Assembly (NCBI GenBank): GCA_950022655.1
Contig: OX465582.1
Span: 95,804,704-95,868,703 of the forward strand
Direction of reading: 5' to 3'
Length of the DNA stretch: 64,000 nt
Source of the DNA: Alentia gelatinosa
Lineage: Eukaryota > Annelida > Polychaeta > Phyllodocida > Polynoidae
Shown: piece by piece, positions 55,870 through 64,000 of the stretch
Position numbering within the stretch: the stretch's first letter is position 1
Layout of the letters: the number at the start of each line of letters is the position of its first letter
Position numbers and translations under genes: made by a program
Notes under the pieces: generated by a model
What the model was told of the DNA's origin: nothing
The model's database searches: none
What the model saw: the letters and a program-made list of their open reading frames with translations, nothing else

Positions 55870-56585
55870 AAGTGGTAACACCAGAGGCCGGTTGCGTGTT
55901 CACAGAACAAGTGTACAACTATTTCTAAGGAAAGGAGCCACTGGCTATGTAACATTTCCCATGCCCAACAAGGAGAAGGGTGTTGATAAATAACATTAGA
56001 TTAGGCTTGAAAATTATGAAATATATCGTGACGGAGGCTTCTGTAGAAAATACAAGGATGATTTTGGCCCGAGAAATTCAGATCAACCATAGACTATAGA
56101 ACTGCCTTGAGGTGTTATTAACACCGTGTAAGGAGATCAGGGTGAAGGTCGTGTGGATTGCTCTGAATGCAGTCATTAGCTGCCGGGTCAATCCATGCCT
56201 TCTATATTCCTTATATGGCAATGAAGGCATTGGGACAACTCCATGCAGATACAGATGTCCGTCAGACTGTACGGAGGAAACTACCAGACCTCATTTTAAG
56301 GACTGGCCCCTGGGATTAGCCCCCGCAGATCTTGCGTGGATCGCTGTCAAAGCAGCATGGCCATCACCGGGGCTTTTTAAGGCTGTCATGTCCAGAACTC
56401 CGTTAAAACACTGAGGGGGCGGATGGAGACTGGCCACCCCATCACACATTGACAACAGTGTTGTAGGTTAGTGAAAGGATATTCTAAAAACGGGGTACGT
56501 ACACAGTAATGGCTACATGAAAAGATTCCCTCGTACACTTTCCTGTGTTTTATCGGAATATCATCCAACAAACGTGCACAATGGG
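55870..56585. other. Unannotated; 100-codon frame at 56112-56414
   Basis: The plus-strand frame is open for 100 codons with a balanced, cysteine-containing product, but no family is recognised and there is no supporting signal. The stretch matches no repeat family in the window. Confidence 0.2.
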
Positions 56586-56587
56586 GT

Positions 56588-57908
56588 GGGATTTTTCAAA
56601 CCTGCTAAATTACCGAAAACAGGGTTATTTAAGGCTTATGTTGTATAAACGTATCTCATCGATTTAAAAGTGGCATTTTTTGGTGTATCTTTAGATGATC
56701 TTTCATTCCAACATAGGGTTTTGTATAGCTCTGAGGAATTTTTCCTTCCGAAAATCAACAAAAACTGTGATTTTCTAGTGTTTTCACTTTTTTTCAAAAT
56801 CTTGGAGGCACAATGTTGAGCCAATTGTTTCTAGTAACTTGTTTAAAGCATATGTCATGAGAAGTGTAGACAATATAGTTTTGAAAATTGGTTAAAGTTT
56901 GAAAATATATCAAAATGGTCAAATCTATCCAAGACCTTTAAATTTTCCAACTGAGAGCCCCATAGAGCATGTTGTCCGACACCCCAATTATGAGAGGATT
57001 GTACTAATGAGATATACAATGAGAAATGAATTTTTCTTTATAGTAAAATGTTGACCAATATCCTGACTGTGAGACCTGAAAGTTTCAACACAATCAGATT
57101 ATCCATTCTGATATTAAAACATTGTGATTCCATGATGATATTTTTTCCAAAAAATGGGCTGTTGGACAATACACCTGTTAAAAGATGTATAGAAGAAATA
57201 ATAATCATAATAGAATAGCAAATACCCCTGTATATGTTCAGTATCCCTACCACTTATGAATAACCAGTTTACTTTTTTCCTAAATAAAGAAACGTACTTC
57301 TTGTGGTTAAAAAACTGAAGATGTGTTGTCCGACACCCCGGGGTGTCGGACAACACGCTCAGATAAAAGTCATGAATTTGGGGTTGTTTCTTATCAGTAA
57401 TTGAGTGGTTTGCTTTGAAAAACGAAGATTTCTATCATTTGATTGAGAATATAAAGTATTATGGCCACAAATATTTTTTTTCCATTGTTCTGAGTGATTT
57501 AAAAAACGTGTTGTCCGACACCCCTCGTGTTGTCCGACACCCCTGTGTGGCCCAACACCTAAATATGCTCATAGCTTTTGTTTCATATCTAATATGTGAT
57601 AGAGATGTTTTGGGTCAAATATGACATATGTCACCATATAATATCAGTTTTTCTCAAATTATAACCTTTTATAAAGTTCCTTGAAATTTCAAATATTTCA
57701 TGGGGGTGGACAACATGCAGTATTTTACACAATTTCAAAAGGCTCTAAAATCTGAACCATTTGTCTGATTTTGTTGGAATAATGTTTTTCTGGAAGGTAC
57801 TTAGTAGGAGACTAATATAAAATATAAAAAGAAGTATTATTCTAAAATTATTTTTTGAGTGTAAAATCCCAGGAAGAAAGCGTAATTTAGCAGGTTTCAA
57901 AAATCTGA
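56588..57908. mobile_element. About 1.3-kb inverted-repeat element with GTTGTCCGACACCCC words
   Basis: AAACCTGCTAAATTAC at 56597 has its inverted copy GTAATTTAGCAGGTTT at 57882, giving probable termini of about 22 bp. The interior is AT-rich but carries GTTGTCCGACACCCC words at about 56970, 57326, 57340 (inverted), 57510 and 57528, plus weaker ones near 57160, 57547 and 57705. The longest frames are 81 codons or fewer, so it is probably non-autonomous or decayed. No target duplication identified. Confidence 0.6.
57323..57356. repeat. Perfect 34-bp palindrome
   Basis: GTGTTGTCCGACACCCC is followed immediately by its exact reverse complement, with no spacer. Two of the element's short words lie head to head here. 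Confidence 0.95.
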
Positions 57909-57912
57909 CCCA

Positions 57913-58505
57913 ATGATAACTGGTTTTTATGTACAAGTGTCCGTAATCTTCGAGTAGTTGACACATAGTAATATCCGCGCTACTTTATCATATTTATTAT
58001 CCACCTACACGATCAATAACATGAACAGGCCATTTATCAATATATAGGATAACTACACCTTCGATGAGGCCACAGCACTGTGAAGCATAGCAGTAATTTG
58101 GTTTATCCCACCCCTAATAAAAAACGCCATAGGCTTAACATGGGATTTGTTTATGTCACTGGGTGTGACATAAATTGTTGTTTATGCCACTACTTTCTAA
58201 TACTGAAAAAATGTGGAAGCGGGGTAGGATAAAATCTAGATGCCACTCGTTTGAGTTTGAGTTTACTTATGTCACTCATTGTGTTGGCTCCATAATGTCA
58301 CTCGTCTTCAACTCGTGAAATCATGGAGCTAACAAAATGCGTGACATAAATAAACTCAGACTCAAACTCGTGACGTCTCTTTATAGTATACTTTACGCAG
58401 TGTATTCAGTATCCTTCCAGAGATTCTGGCATGTTAGAATCTCCAGGAGGCAAATTCCAGGAGTCCTATACATTTCCAATGGAGACCTCGTAATAGGTGG
58501 GTAAT
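57913..58505. mobile_element. Hairpin/TTATCCACC element split by another MITE
   Basis: GATAACTGGTTTTTATGTAC, TATTATCCACCTACACGATC and CACAGCACTGTGAAGCATAG at the left correspond to 6736-6990. CCAGAGATTCTGGCATGTTA and CTCGTAATAGGTGGGTAA at the right correspond to 7195-7265. The middle is replaced by the MITE at 58087-58385. Confidence 0.75.
58087..58385. mobile_element. GGGGTAGGATAA element, reverse copy, nested
   Basis: TTATCCCACCCCTAATAAAA at the left, then CCATAGGCTTAACATGGGAT, GGGGTAGGATAAAATCTAGA, and a hairpin (TTGTTGGCTCCAT.. and ..CATGGAGCTAACAAAATGCG) interrupted by ATGTCACTCGTCTTCAACTCG. It is the reverse of 53320-53590, with a damaged hairpin. Confidence 0.8.
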
Positions 58506-58509
58506 TATA

Positions 58510-58875
58510 TAGAACTGCATCGAGAATCGTATAGATAGACAATACTCCACAAGTTTTGATGCTCTGCAGTCATCATCGAGGTGAAGCCGAGTGACAATTA
58601 TAGTGCATCCAAACGAGTGGAGTATTCTTTATTTTGAAATTCCAGTGAAGTTCTGAATTATCTCACCCCTTTCACTGTTAGGGACGTTTTAATCTCTTGT
58701 CTTGTCATCTCTCTGAAATCCTGGCACCTGGTTGGTCAATCGCCTATGACGTCATCTCGTATTCACTACGCCACGACCATGACGCAGTATTTTAACTTTA
58801 CCTAGGTGATAGTTGAGTTGTTTTTTTAATGTTAATCCTATGGCTAAACTTGTACGAGGGGTGAGATAATAAATA
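58510..58875 (+). mobile_element. Hairpin element K, copy 2
   Basis: CTGCATCGAGAATCGTATAG, apex ATCATCGAGGTGAAGCCGAG, TTATCTCACCCCTTTC, then CTCTCTGAAATCCTGGCACC, TTGGTCAATCGCCTATGACG and the end ACGAGGGGTGAGATAATA. Matches 61835-62240 along its length. Confidence 0.8.
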
Positions 58876-59050
58876 GAGGGGACGAGGAAGTCACTTCACT
58901 TATCATAAACAATACCATACCGTCTCAGATTTGTCTGTGCTAAAAGGTCCTACTTCCAACAAGCATCTCCTGTTGGTTACCTCCTTGTACTGTTCCCTTA
59001 ATCATCTGTTTCCTTATCCCTAAAGAAAGTCAGAAAAATGGCGTTTGTAG

Positions 59051-59135
59051 GCCTGCCATAATGACTAACGCGGAGAAAGGGTGGAACAATATTTTAGGTT
59101 TATTGAGAATATTATAAAATTATTTTACGACTGAT
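59051..59135 (+). repeat. Short dispersed repeat L, copy 2
   Basis: GCCATAATGACTAACGCGGA, AAAGGGTGGAACAATATTTT, AGGTTTATTGAGAATA; counterpart of 55778-55865. Confidence 0.75.
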
Positions 59136-59191
59136 GTAGGTTGACTGAGTAAGCTATTGTCCGTGGATTACTAAGTAAGTGTCCCTATAAT

Positions 59192-59401
59192 GTTGTTATT
59201 GTTGTTTAGGTAGTTTAACATCCAATATATGTCCTACTAGACTTACTTTGGTTTTGAAGGTGATTGAATCTATTAGATGAATTTAGGTAGAAGTTTCACC
59301 CCTACACATTTACCGAGGTAAGAGTTCTTTTTAGTTCCCACAGCACATAGACATGGTATCAGAACAATTTGCTTTTGATAGAGCAGTAAATCTACCACTG
59401 T
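59192..59401 (-). mobile_element. Truncated SINE, same family as 29398-29708
   Basis: GAATTTAGGTAGAAGTTTCA, CCCCTACACATTTACCGAGG, TCCCACAGCACATAGACATG and CAGTAAATCTACCACTG match the SINE body. The tRNA-like head is absent, as expected from 5' truncation. The tail side shows GTTGTTATTGTTGTTT. More diverged than the full copy. Confidence 0.85.
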
Positions 59402-59440
59402 CAAGGAGAAGAGTGGCTGCAGCTAACTCCCTATCCCAGG

Positions 59441-60485
59441 CCCTACGAATAAATGTAAGGAGCGAGTAAGTAAATGTTATTGTAGGGTGGGTGGAAAGTT
59501 GTCCGCAATGAGAAACAATTTTGATTAGATTTGGGTCGGTGTTAAGAATCATAACGAAATAGGTGTATTCATTATGGCAGTAAATAGACGATGGAAGACC
59601 GGCGGTCCATGGACCCAAGGCAAATATAAATGAAGCCTACGCGTGGTAATGAGAAAGATAGTAAAAACACTCAGATATGTTATAAGGAAGCTTAACTCAT
59701 GTAGTTTTAAGTAGGTTCTGCATGGACGGGCGTTGAAGTTATTCTGGAAAGAGGTTATACAGCTTCTCATGTAGACCGTAATGGGGCCATACAAGTTACA
59801 TTGCATACAACGCCTACACCTCTACTCATTCAAGTGGCAGTAACTCCAGAGTGAGCAAATCATTACTTAATACTCTCTCCATTTCTCATCTGAAAAGACA
59901 TCAGCGGTTCATAAAAAAGCTTATGCTCATGTAGCTATTCTCAGAAGAGGTGAACAACCTTTATTTTTCATTTTCAGAAATCCAGAAGCATGTTGTTTTT
60001 TTATCGTTTATTTCTCATACTTAAAAAGACAATAAGGAAAGATGAGTCGGTGGCCGCTTTGCTCAGGATACGACGGCACAGCTTTCTAGGTTAAATGCGT
60101 ACTGATGAGGCAAAAATACTTCGGTGAAGAAAAAAATAAATTTCTGAATTCGTGTGACTGGAGACGAAATTTAAGTTTAGGTAAAACTAACTAAATTTCG
60201 TTGGATTCCATTGAATAATTTCCATTAGTTATCTTAGTACTTTTTATTTACATTCATTATTAGCAAATCTCTGTATCATTGATGCACCACTGCTACATAC
60301 TCACGAAAATTGTAAATGTGACTGCTGCTTGGGGAGATAAAACTTTAATGTTTCTCAACCAACTACAATTTAATAATGAGAGTTCTCCACATAATATTTT
60401 GCACAGGGATAAAAAGATAACTCTGAGTTGAAGTAAGGCGTATGCGAAAGACAGCGGATTACTCTATACTTTGATACACGATTTG
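59441..60485. other. Mostly unannotated
   Basis: A weak partial match to repeat D at 59441-59495 (TGTAGGGTGGGTGG). The rest is AT-rich without supportable genes. Confidence 0.4.
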
Positions 60486-60487
60486 TT

Positions 60488-60611
60488 TTTCTCACTGAAA
60501 GCCTTCATATTTAATCCTTAGTTGTACCAACGAGTATAGAGATTCCCCCTAGTCGAGGATTAATAGTTTTATCTCATTGAAAGCCTTCATGTTTCATCCT
60601 TAGTTGTACCT
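60488..60611 (+). repeat. Direct duplication of a 42-bp segment, 81 bp apart
   Basis: TCACTGAAAGCCTTCATATT..ATCCTTAGTTGTACC at 60492 recurs as TCATTGAAAGCCTTCATGTT..ATCCTTAGTTGTACC at 60573. Confidence 0.85.
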
Positions 60612-60614
60612 CTA

Positions 60615-61285
60615 AATCTATCTCATGCTTTCCCTTGGATTCACCTTCAGATGTTTGTGTTGGTGGCACATTATATCGTAGATAAAGAGAGAACATCCCA
60701 ATGATAAATGACCTAGGAGCAATGAAAGGGAATATTGTGTATACGACGGTGAATGCATTCCCCTGCTTAAAGCACTCCTATAGAGTCACGAGTCCCATGT
60801 CACTGGGGTCCTTATAATAATATATGATTGTACATGAAAGTTCATTTCTGTACCTCGTACAAAGGTTATCATCTAATAACATCAAGGTCTATTCAGTAAG
60901 ACAGTATTAGCCGTCCATAAAGTTGTCTATAAGTATAGTATAAAATTCACCCACATGAACTCTGTAACCATACATTTTGCAGTATTTCACTCAAGTTGGA
61001 GTACAACCGATCTTTTATTCTATTTTTTTTAAAGTTTTAAAGATGATTGCCTCGCATACACGCACACGATCGTTCATCCTGACTTGTGAAACTGATCACT
61101 GTGTCTCTATTATTTACCACACAACCTCATGTAAACCCGAAGCAATAATGCTGATTTTAACTGAAAACAGGCATAAAGTTTGCCTTTTCAACGCCAGGAT
61201 AAATAAACTGATCTAAGAAATGCAGTCATCGATTTCCCTGTCCTCATCCTATAGATTGTAGTGGGCTGCCACAATGAGAACAATG
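60615..61285. other. No gene recognised
   Basis: AT-rich. The 79-codon frame at 60977-61216 is not recognised. Confidence 0.35.
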
Positions 61286-61289
61286 TAGC

Positions 61290-61545
61290 CTTTACTGTGT
61301 CTGGTTCTGTGTCTGTATCATCTTCATTTGCCCGCCGTATTGCCAATGTTCCTAATCATTAGCGTCCAATCGCGTCCATCTGGGTGCCATATTACGCTTC
61401 GGCAGCAATACGGGGGCTTTAATCATAAATATTCACTGACCTCGGCGAAAGGGGAGTCAGCAAGATGGATGGCAATAAAAGGAATGGCAGTCAATTCCTC
61501 GCCCATCACGGCACAAACCGATATCGCTATACTGATGTAATGAAG
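61290..61545. promoter_or_regulatory. Possible single-copy regulatory island
   Basis: Repeat-free, more balanced composition. It contains a homeodomain-type palindrome CTAATCATTAG (about 61352), GATGGATGGCAATAAAA (about 61464; Hox/Pbx- and posterior-Hox-like words) and AATCATAAATATTCA. Suggestive only. Confidence 0.2.
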
Positions 61546-61830
61546 TCACTGTCTCTCGTCTTACATAAGCGGGTAGAAACTATGTTGCCACTTATAGGAA
61601 TGATGTAAACCAAGCAATGAATATTTATTGGACCATATTCCCATTCGATATATGGTATGTCTATGTCATGCAATTGCGAATCCATAAATTATGATAGCTG
61701 AAATTTCATACGTTTCATCGGATAGTCAACAGTTAAATATCATTTGTCATATAATGGCGCCTTTTAAGTGTAATAAATCATAGCCCTATGGCGGAAGAAG
61801 ATTATGTTATGTGCAATAAGGCCTGATTCT
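61546..61830. other. No feature recognised
   Basis: AT-rich sequence. Confidence 0.4.
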
Positions 61831-61834
61831 TATA

Positions 61835-62245
61835 TTGAACTGCACCGAGAATTGTATAAATAAAGTATTGTTTATCATCATCGAGGTGAAGCCAAATGAC
61901 GATTACTGTGCATCCAAACAAGTAGAGTATTGTTTATTTTACGATTCGAGTGCGGTTCCGGATTTATCTCACCCCTTTCGCTGAGAATAGAGTAGAATTC
62001 CAATATTAGAATAATTCAAATTACTTCGCAAATCAAGTAAGGTACATTTAAATCTCCATGTTGATCTCTAGTCTTCTCTCTGAAATCCTGGCCGCTGATT
62101 GGTCAATCGCCAATGAAGTCATCTCGTAATCACTCCGCCATGACAATGGTGTAGTATTGTCCCTTAGTATTGACCAGTGATCGTTGAGTATTTTATTTAT
62201 GTTATTCCTATGGCCAAACCTGTGCCAGGGGTGAGATATTATCAG
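61835..62245 (+). mobile_element. Hairpin element K, copy 3
   Basis: CTGCACCGAGAATTGTATAA, apex ATCATCGAGGTGAAGCCAAA, TTTATCTCACCCCTTTCGCT, TTGGTCAATCGCCAATGAAG, and the end CAGGGGTGAGATATTA. Longest of the three copies. Confidence 0.8.
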
Positions 62246-62285
62246 GGACTATGGATCTCGATGAAGTTTCTTATTAGTACTGTTG

Positions 62286-62747
62286 AAGTCCTAAATGGGT
62301 ACAAGAGCTACGAGTTCAGATGAAGAAAATAGAGCTAGAAATGTAGAGTATGGTCGTAAGGGGCCTAGCTTTAAATGTTTTCAGGCCAAGGACACCGAAA
62401 CGTACCTGAAACGCCATAAATGGAAAACCATCCATGTGATGAATTTGTGTGCAACAAACAAACAAAAAGTAAATAAATAAAGGGGCTCAGCTTTGAATGT
62501 TTTACAGGCCAAGGACTATTGTAGTCCTAAATAGCTACAAGAGCTACGAGTTTAGAAGAATAAAAGTGAGATAAGAATGTAGAGAATGGTTGTAAGGGAC
62601 CAGCCTTGAATGTTTTACAGGGCAAGGACTATTGGAGTCCTAAATAGCTACAAGAGCTAGGAGATTAGAAGAATAAAAGAGAGATAAGACTGTAGAGAAT
62701 GATTGTGAGGGGGCCCAGCCTTGAGTGTTTTACAAACCTCGGACAAG
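62286..62747 (+). repeat. Tandem repeat, about 115-bp unit, three copies plus partials
   Basis: Units begin near 62286, 62522 and 62635. Each has GTCCTAAAT..CTACAAGAGCTA, GAAGAA.A, TGTAGAGTATGG or a variant, and TTGAATGTTTTACAGG. The first unit is followed by an extra stretch and a partial unit. Stops fall inside later units, so the frame in the first is not a repeat protein. Confidence 0.85.
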
Positions 62748-62794
62748 TGCGTTTAGAAGAAGTTCCCATAACGACATTCACGAGAACAATGTCC

Positions 62795-63085
62795 CTGATT
62801 GCGCCTTGTGGCCCGGTGTGAGGTTGAATCTCGTTCCGAGGCCCCGGGATCTCTGATTACCTGCCGGGCGAGTTAGTTTTACACGGGCGAGCAGTGATTG
62901 CCTGCATTCCGCCCACCTACCCAGACGTCCCCGCGCTGAGACAACACTCATCCCCACCAGGGGGAGCCAGCGCCGCTCCTTATTACCCAGGATTCCCCCT
63001 GCGCATGCGCCATAAGGGTCCGAGAGACGCTGCCTCAGTAGTCCCGCAGTAAATCTGTTCCCTACGGCTTCCGGTAGGAGGAGAG
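62795..63085. promoter_or_regulatory. GC-rich island with NRF1- and CTCF-like words
   Basis: Sharp GC-rich island between AT-rich repeats. TGCGCATGCGCC at 63000-63011 fits the palindromic NRF1 consensus. CCACCAGGGGGAGCCAG at 62954-62970 closely resembles a CTCF core. The minus strand is open for 135 codons (62778-63185), but the product is unrecognised and basic, as GC-rich frames often are. This could be a promoter or first exon, or GC-rich repeat sequence not represented elsewhere in the window. Confidence 0.3.
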
Positions 63086-63285
63086 ACGCCACAGGGGCTT
63101 CGGAATATTTCGTGGTACCGCAGTTATATCTAATTAATTGAGGTTTTTTTTTCTTCGTTTGACCGAAGCGATAACTTTGTCTCATCTCCAGTCATTGGGA
63201 AAAAAAACTTAGTAGTCGTGTCAGTGGTTTGTGTGGGAAGATTCTGTTACCACGTCTAACAAATATAGTAAAGTTCCAAACAAAG

Positions 63286-63439
63286 CGTCTCCTTAAGCGG
63301 GGTGTCCCCTTAAGGGGGGTGCCCCCTTAAGTGTGGTTTTCCCTTAAGCGGGGTGTCCCCTTAAGCGAGGTACCCCCTTAAGTGGGGTGCCCCTTAAGCG
63401 GGGTGACCTCTTAAGTGGGGTAACCCCTTAAGGGGGGTA
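63286..63439 (+). repeat. 17-bp minisatellite, nine units
   Basis: Nine units of 17 bp (one 16) of the form CCCCTTAAGCGGGGTGT, each centred on the palindromic CTTAAG. It is preceded by AGTAAAGTTCCAAACAAAGC, which matches the head of the element at 63522. Confidence 0.92.
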
Positions 63440-63444
63440 GTCAG

Positions 63445-63785
63445 TCAACTATTTCAGTGGAATTTTATATAAAACAAATTGATACTACTCACAAAAGCAG
63501 AGAAAAGGTGCGGAAAACAAATACAGTAAAGTTCCAAGCAAAGTGACCCCTTGAGCGAGGTGTCCCTTAAGCGGGGTAAAAATAAACCAATTAGAAATTC
63601 CTGTTCTGGGAAAATTATCCATTTAAGCGGGATGGCCGCTTAAGCGAGGTGTCCCAGAAGCCTTTTTTTTATTGTATATCTAACTAATTGTATTGGTATT
63701 TCTATCAGTCAAATATAGAACCATTTCAGTGGAATGTTATATAAAACAAATTGATACTACTCACAAAAGCAGAGAAAAGGTGGGA
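63445..63785 (+). repeat. Direct duplication flanking a pogo-like MITE remnant
   Basis: TTTCAGTGGAATTTTATATA..CAGAGAAAAGGTG (63449-63511) recurs at 63724-63787. Between them, 63522-63655 (CAGTAAAGTTCCAAGCAAAG, CCCTTGAGCGAGGTGTCC, TTAAGCGGGATGGCCGCTTA) has the word pattern of a pogo-type MITE, but lacks a matching right terminus. Confidence 0.75.
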
Positions 63786-64000
63786 AAAATTATGATTCTA
63801 ATTACTATGATGTCTACTGTTTTTTATCTATCGCAGTAAGACCTTCCAAACAGAACCCTCGTGTGAGCTCTCCCAAGACCTTATATTCTCATTGGAAAGT
63901 CGGATTTAAGTGTTTAGAGAACACTCTCAGACTATAAGATACGTCTCAGAGAAAGAAATTTTAAGTCATCAATGTATAAAAGACCGCTAATGTGTCGTGG

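Noticed and set aside
1..64000. An undescribed multi-gene defence or biosynthetic system
   Set aside because: There are no sets of adjacent co-oriented long frames, no recognisable enzymes and no operon-like spacing anywhere in the window.

Overview
The window looks like gene-poor, repeat-dense eukaryotic nuclear DNA. No frame resembles an intact conserved gene. There is no bacterial gene packing, no ribosome-binding sites and no operon structure, and the longest open frame is about 155 codons. Long (TA)n tracts, a tRNA-derived SINE with a CAAA-type tail, many miniature inverted-repeat elements (MITEs) and a 50-bp satellite all point to an animal. A marine invertebrate is my guess from the repeat style (TIRs of the type GGGCCCCGTTGAATAAA and a tRNA-SINE). 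No coding gene is available to place the species.

Layout. 0-1.6 kb: MITEs, one nested in an older relative. 1.6-4.2 kb: mostly featureless, with a hammerhead-like motif typical of Penelope-type retroelement ends. 4.2-6.1 kb: a satellite of about 37 units of 50 bp, apparently grown from the terminal repeat of a MITE family. 6.4-13.9 kb: MITEs, foldbacks and a mid-size repeat. 14.1-17.3 kb: a (TA)n tract, the second copy of that repeat, a local duplication and a MITE. 18.4-19.3 kb: a broken coding sequence of unknown identity. 20-23.6 kb: a GA-rich tract, a 667-bp TIR element holding a tRNA-like hairpin, and two further expansions of the satellite-founding MITE. 24-31 kb: hairpin elements, MITEs and the SINE, which sits inside a MITE between 12-bp target duplications. 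32-42.5 kb: an element with a 9-bp target duplication, one with a TAA duplication, a large foldback, a GC-rich patch and a MITE-in-MITE. 43-54 kb: hairpin repeats, more MITEs, a pogo/Tigger-type MITE and a perfect 31-bp-arm hairpin. 55-58.5 kb: a CG-rich element, a 1.3-kb element with clustered GTTGTCCGACACCCC words, and another nested MITE. 59-64 kb: a truncated SINE, local duplications, a 115-bp tandem repeat, a GC-rich island with NRF1-like and CTCF-like words, and a 17-bp minisatellite that resembles a pogo-type TIR.

Nothing here works as a gene set. The useful content is the history of the repeats: which family landed in which, two MITE families whose termini became tandem arrays, and several families sharing one apical hairpin motif or one terminal word. 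Repeat families were defined only by comparing copies inside this window, so boundaries are approximate unless a target duplication is stated.
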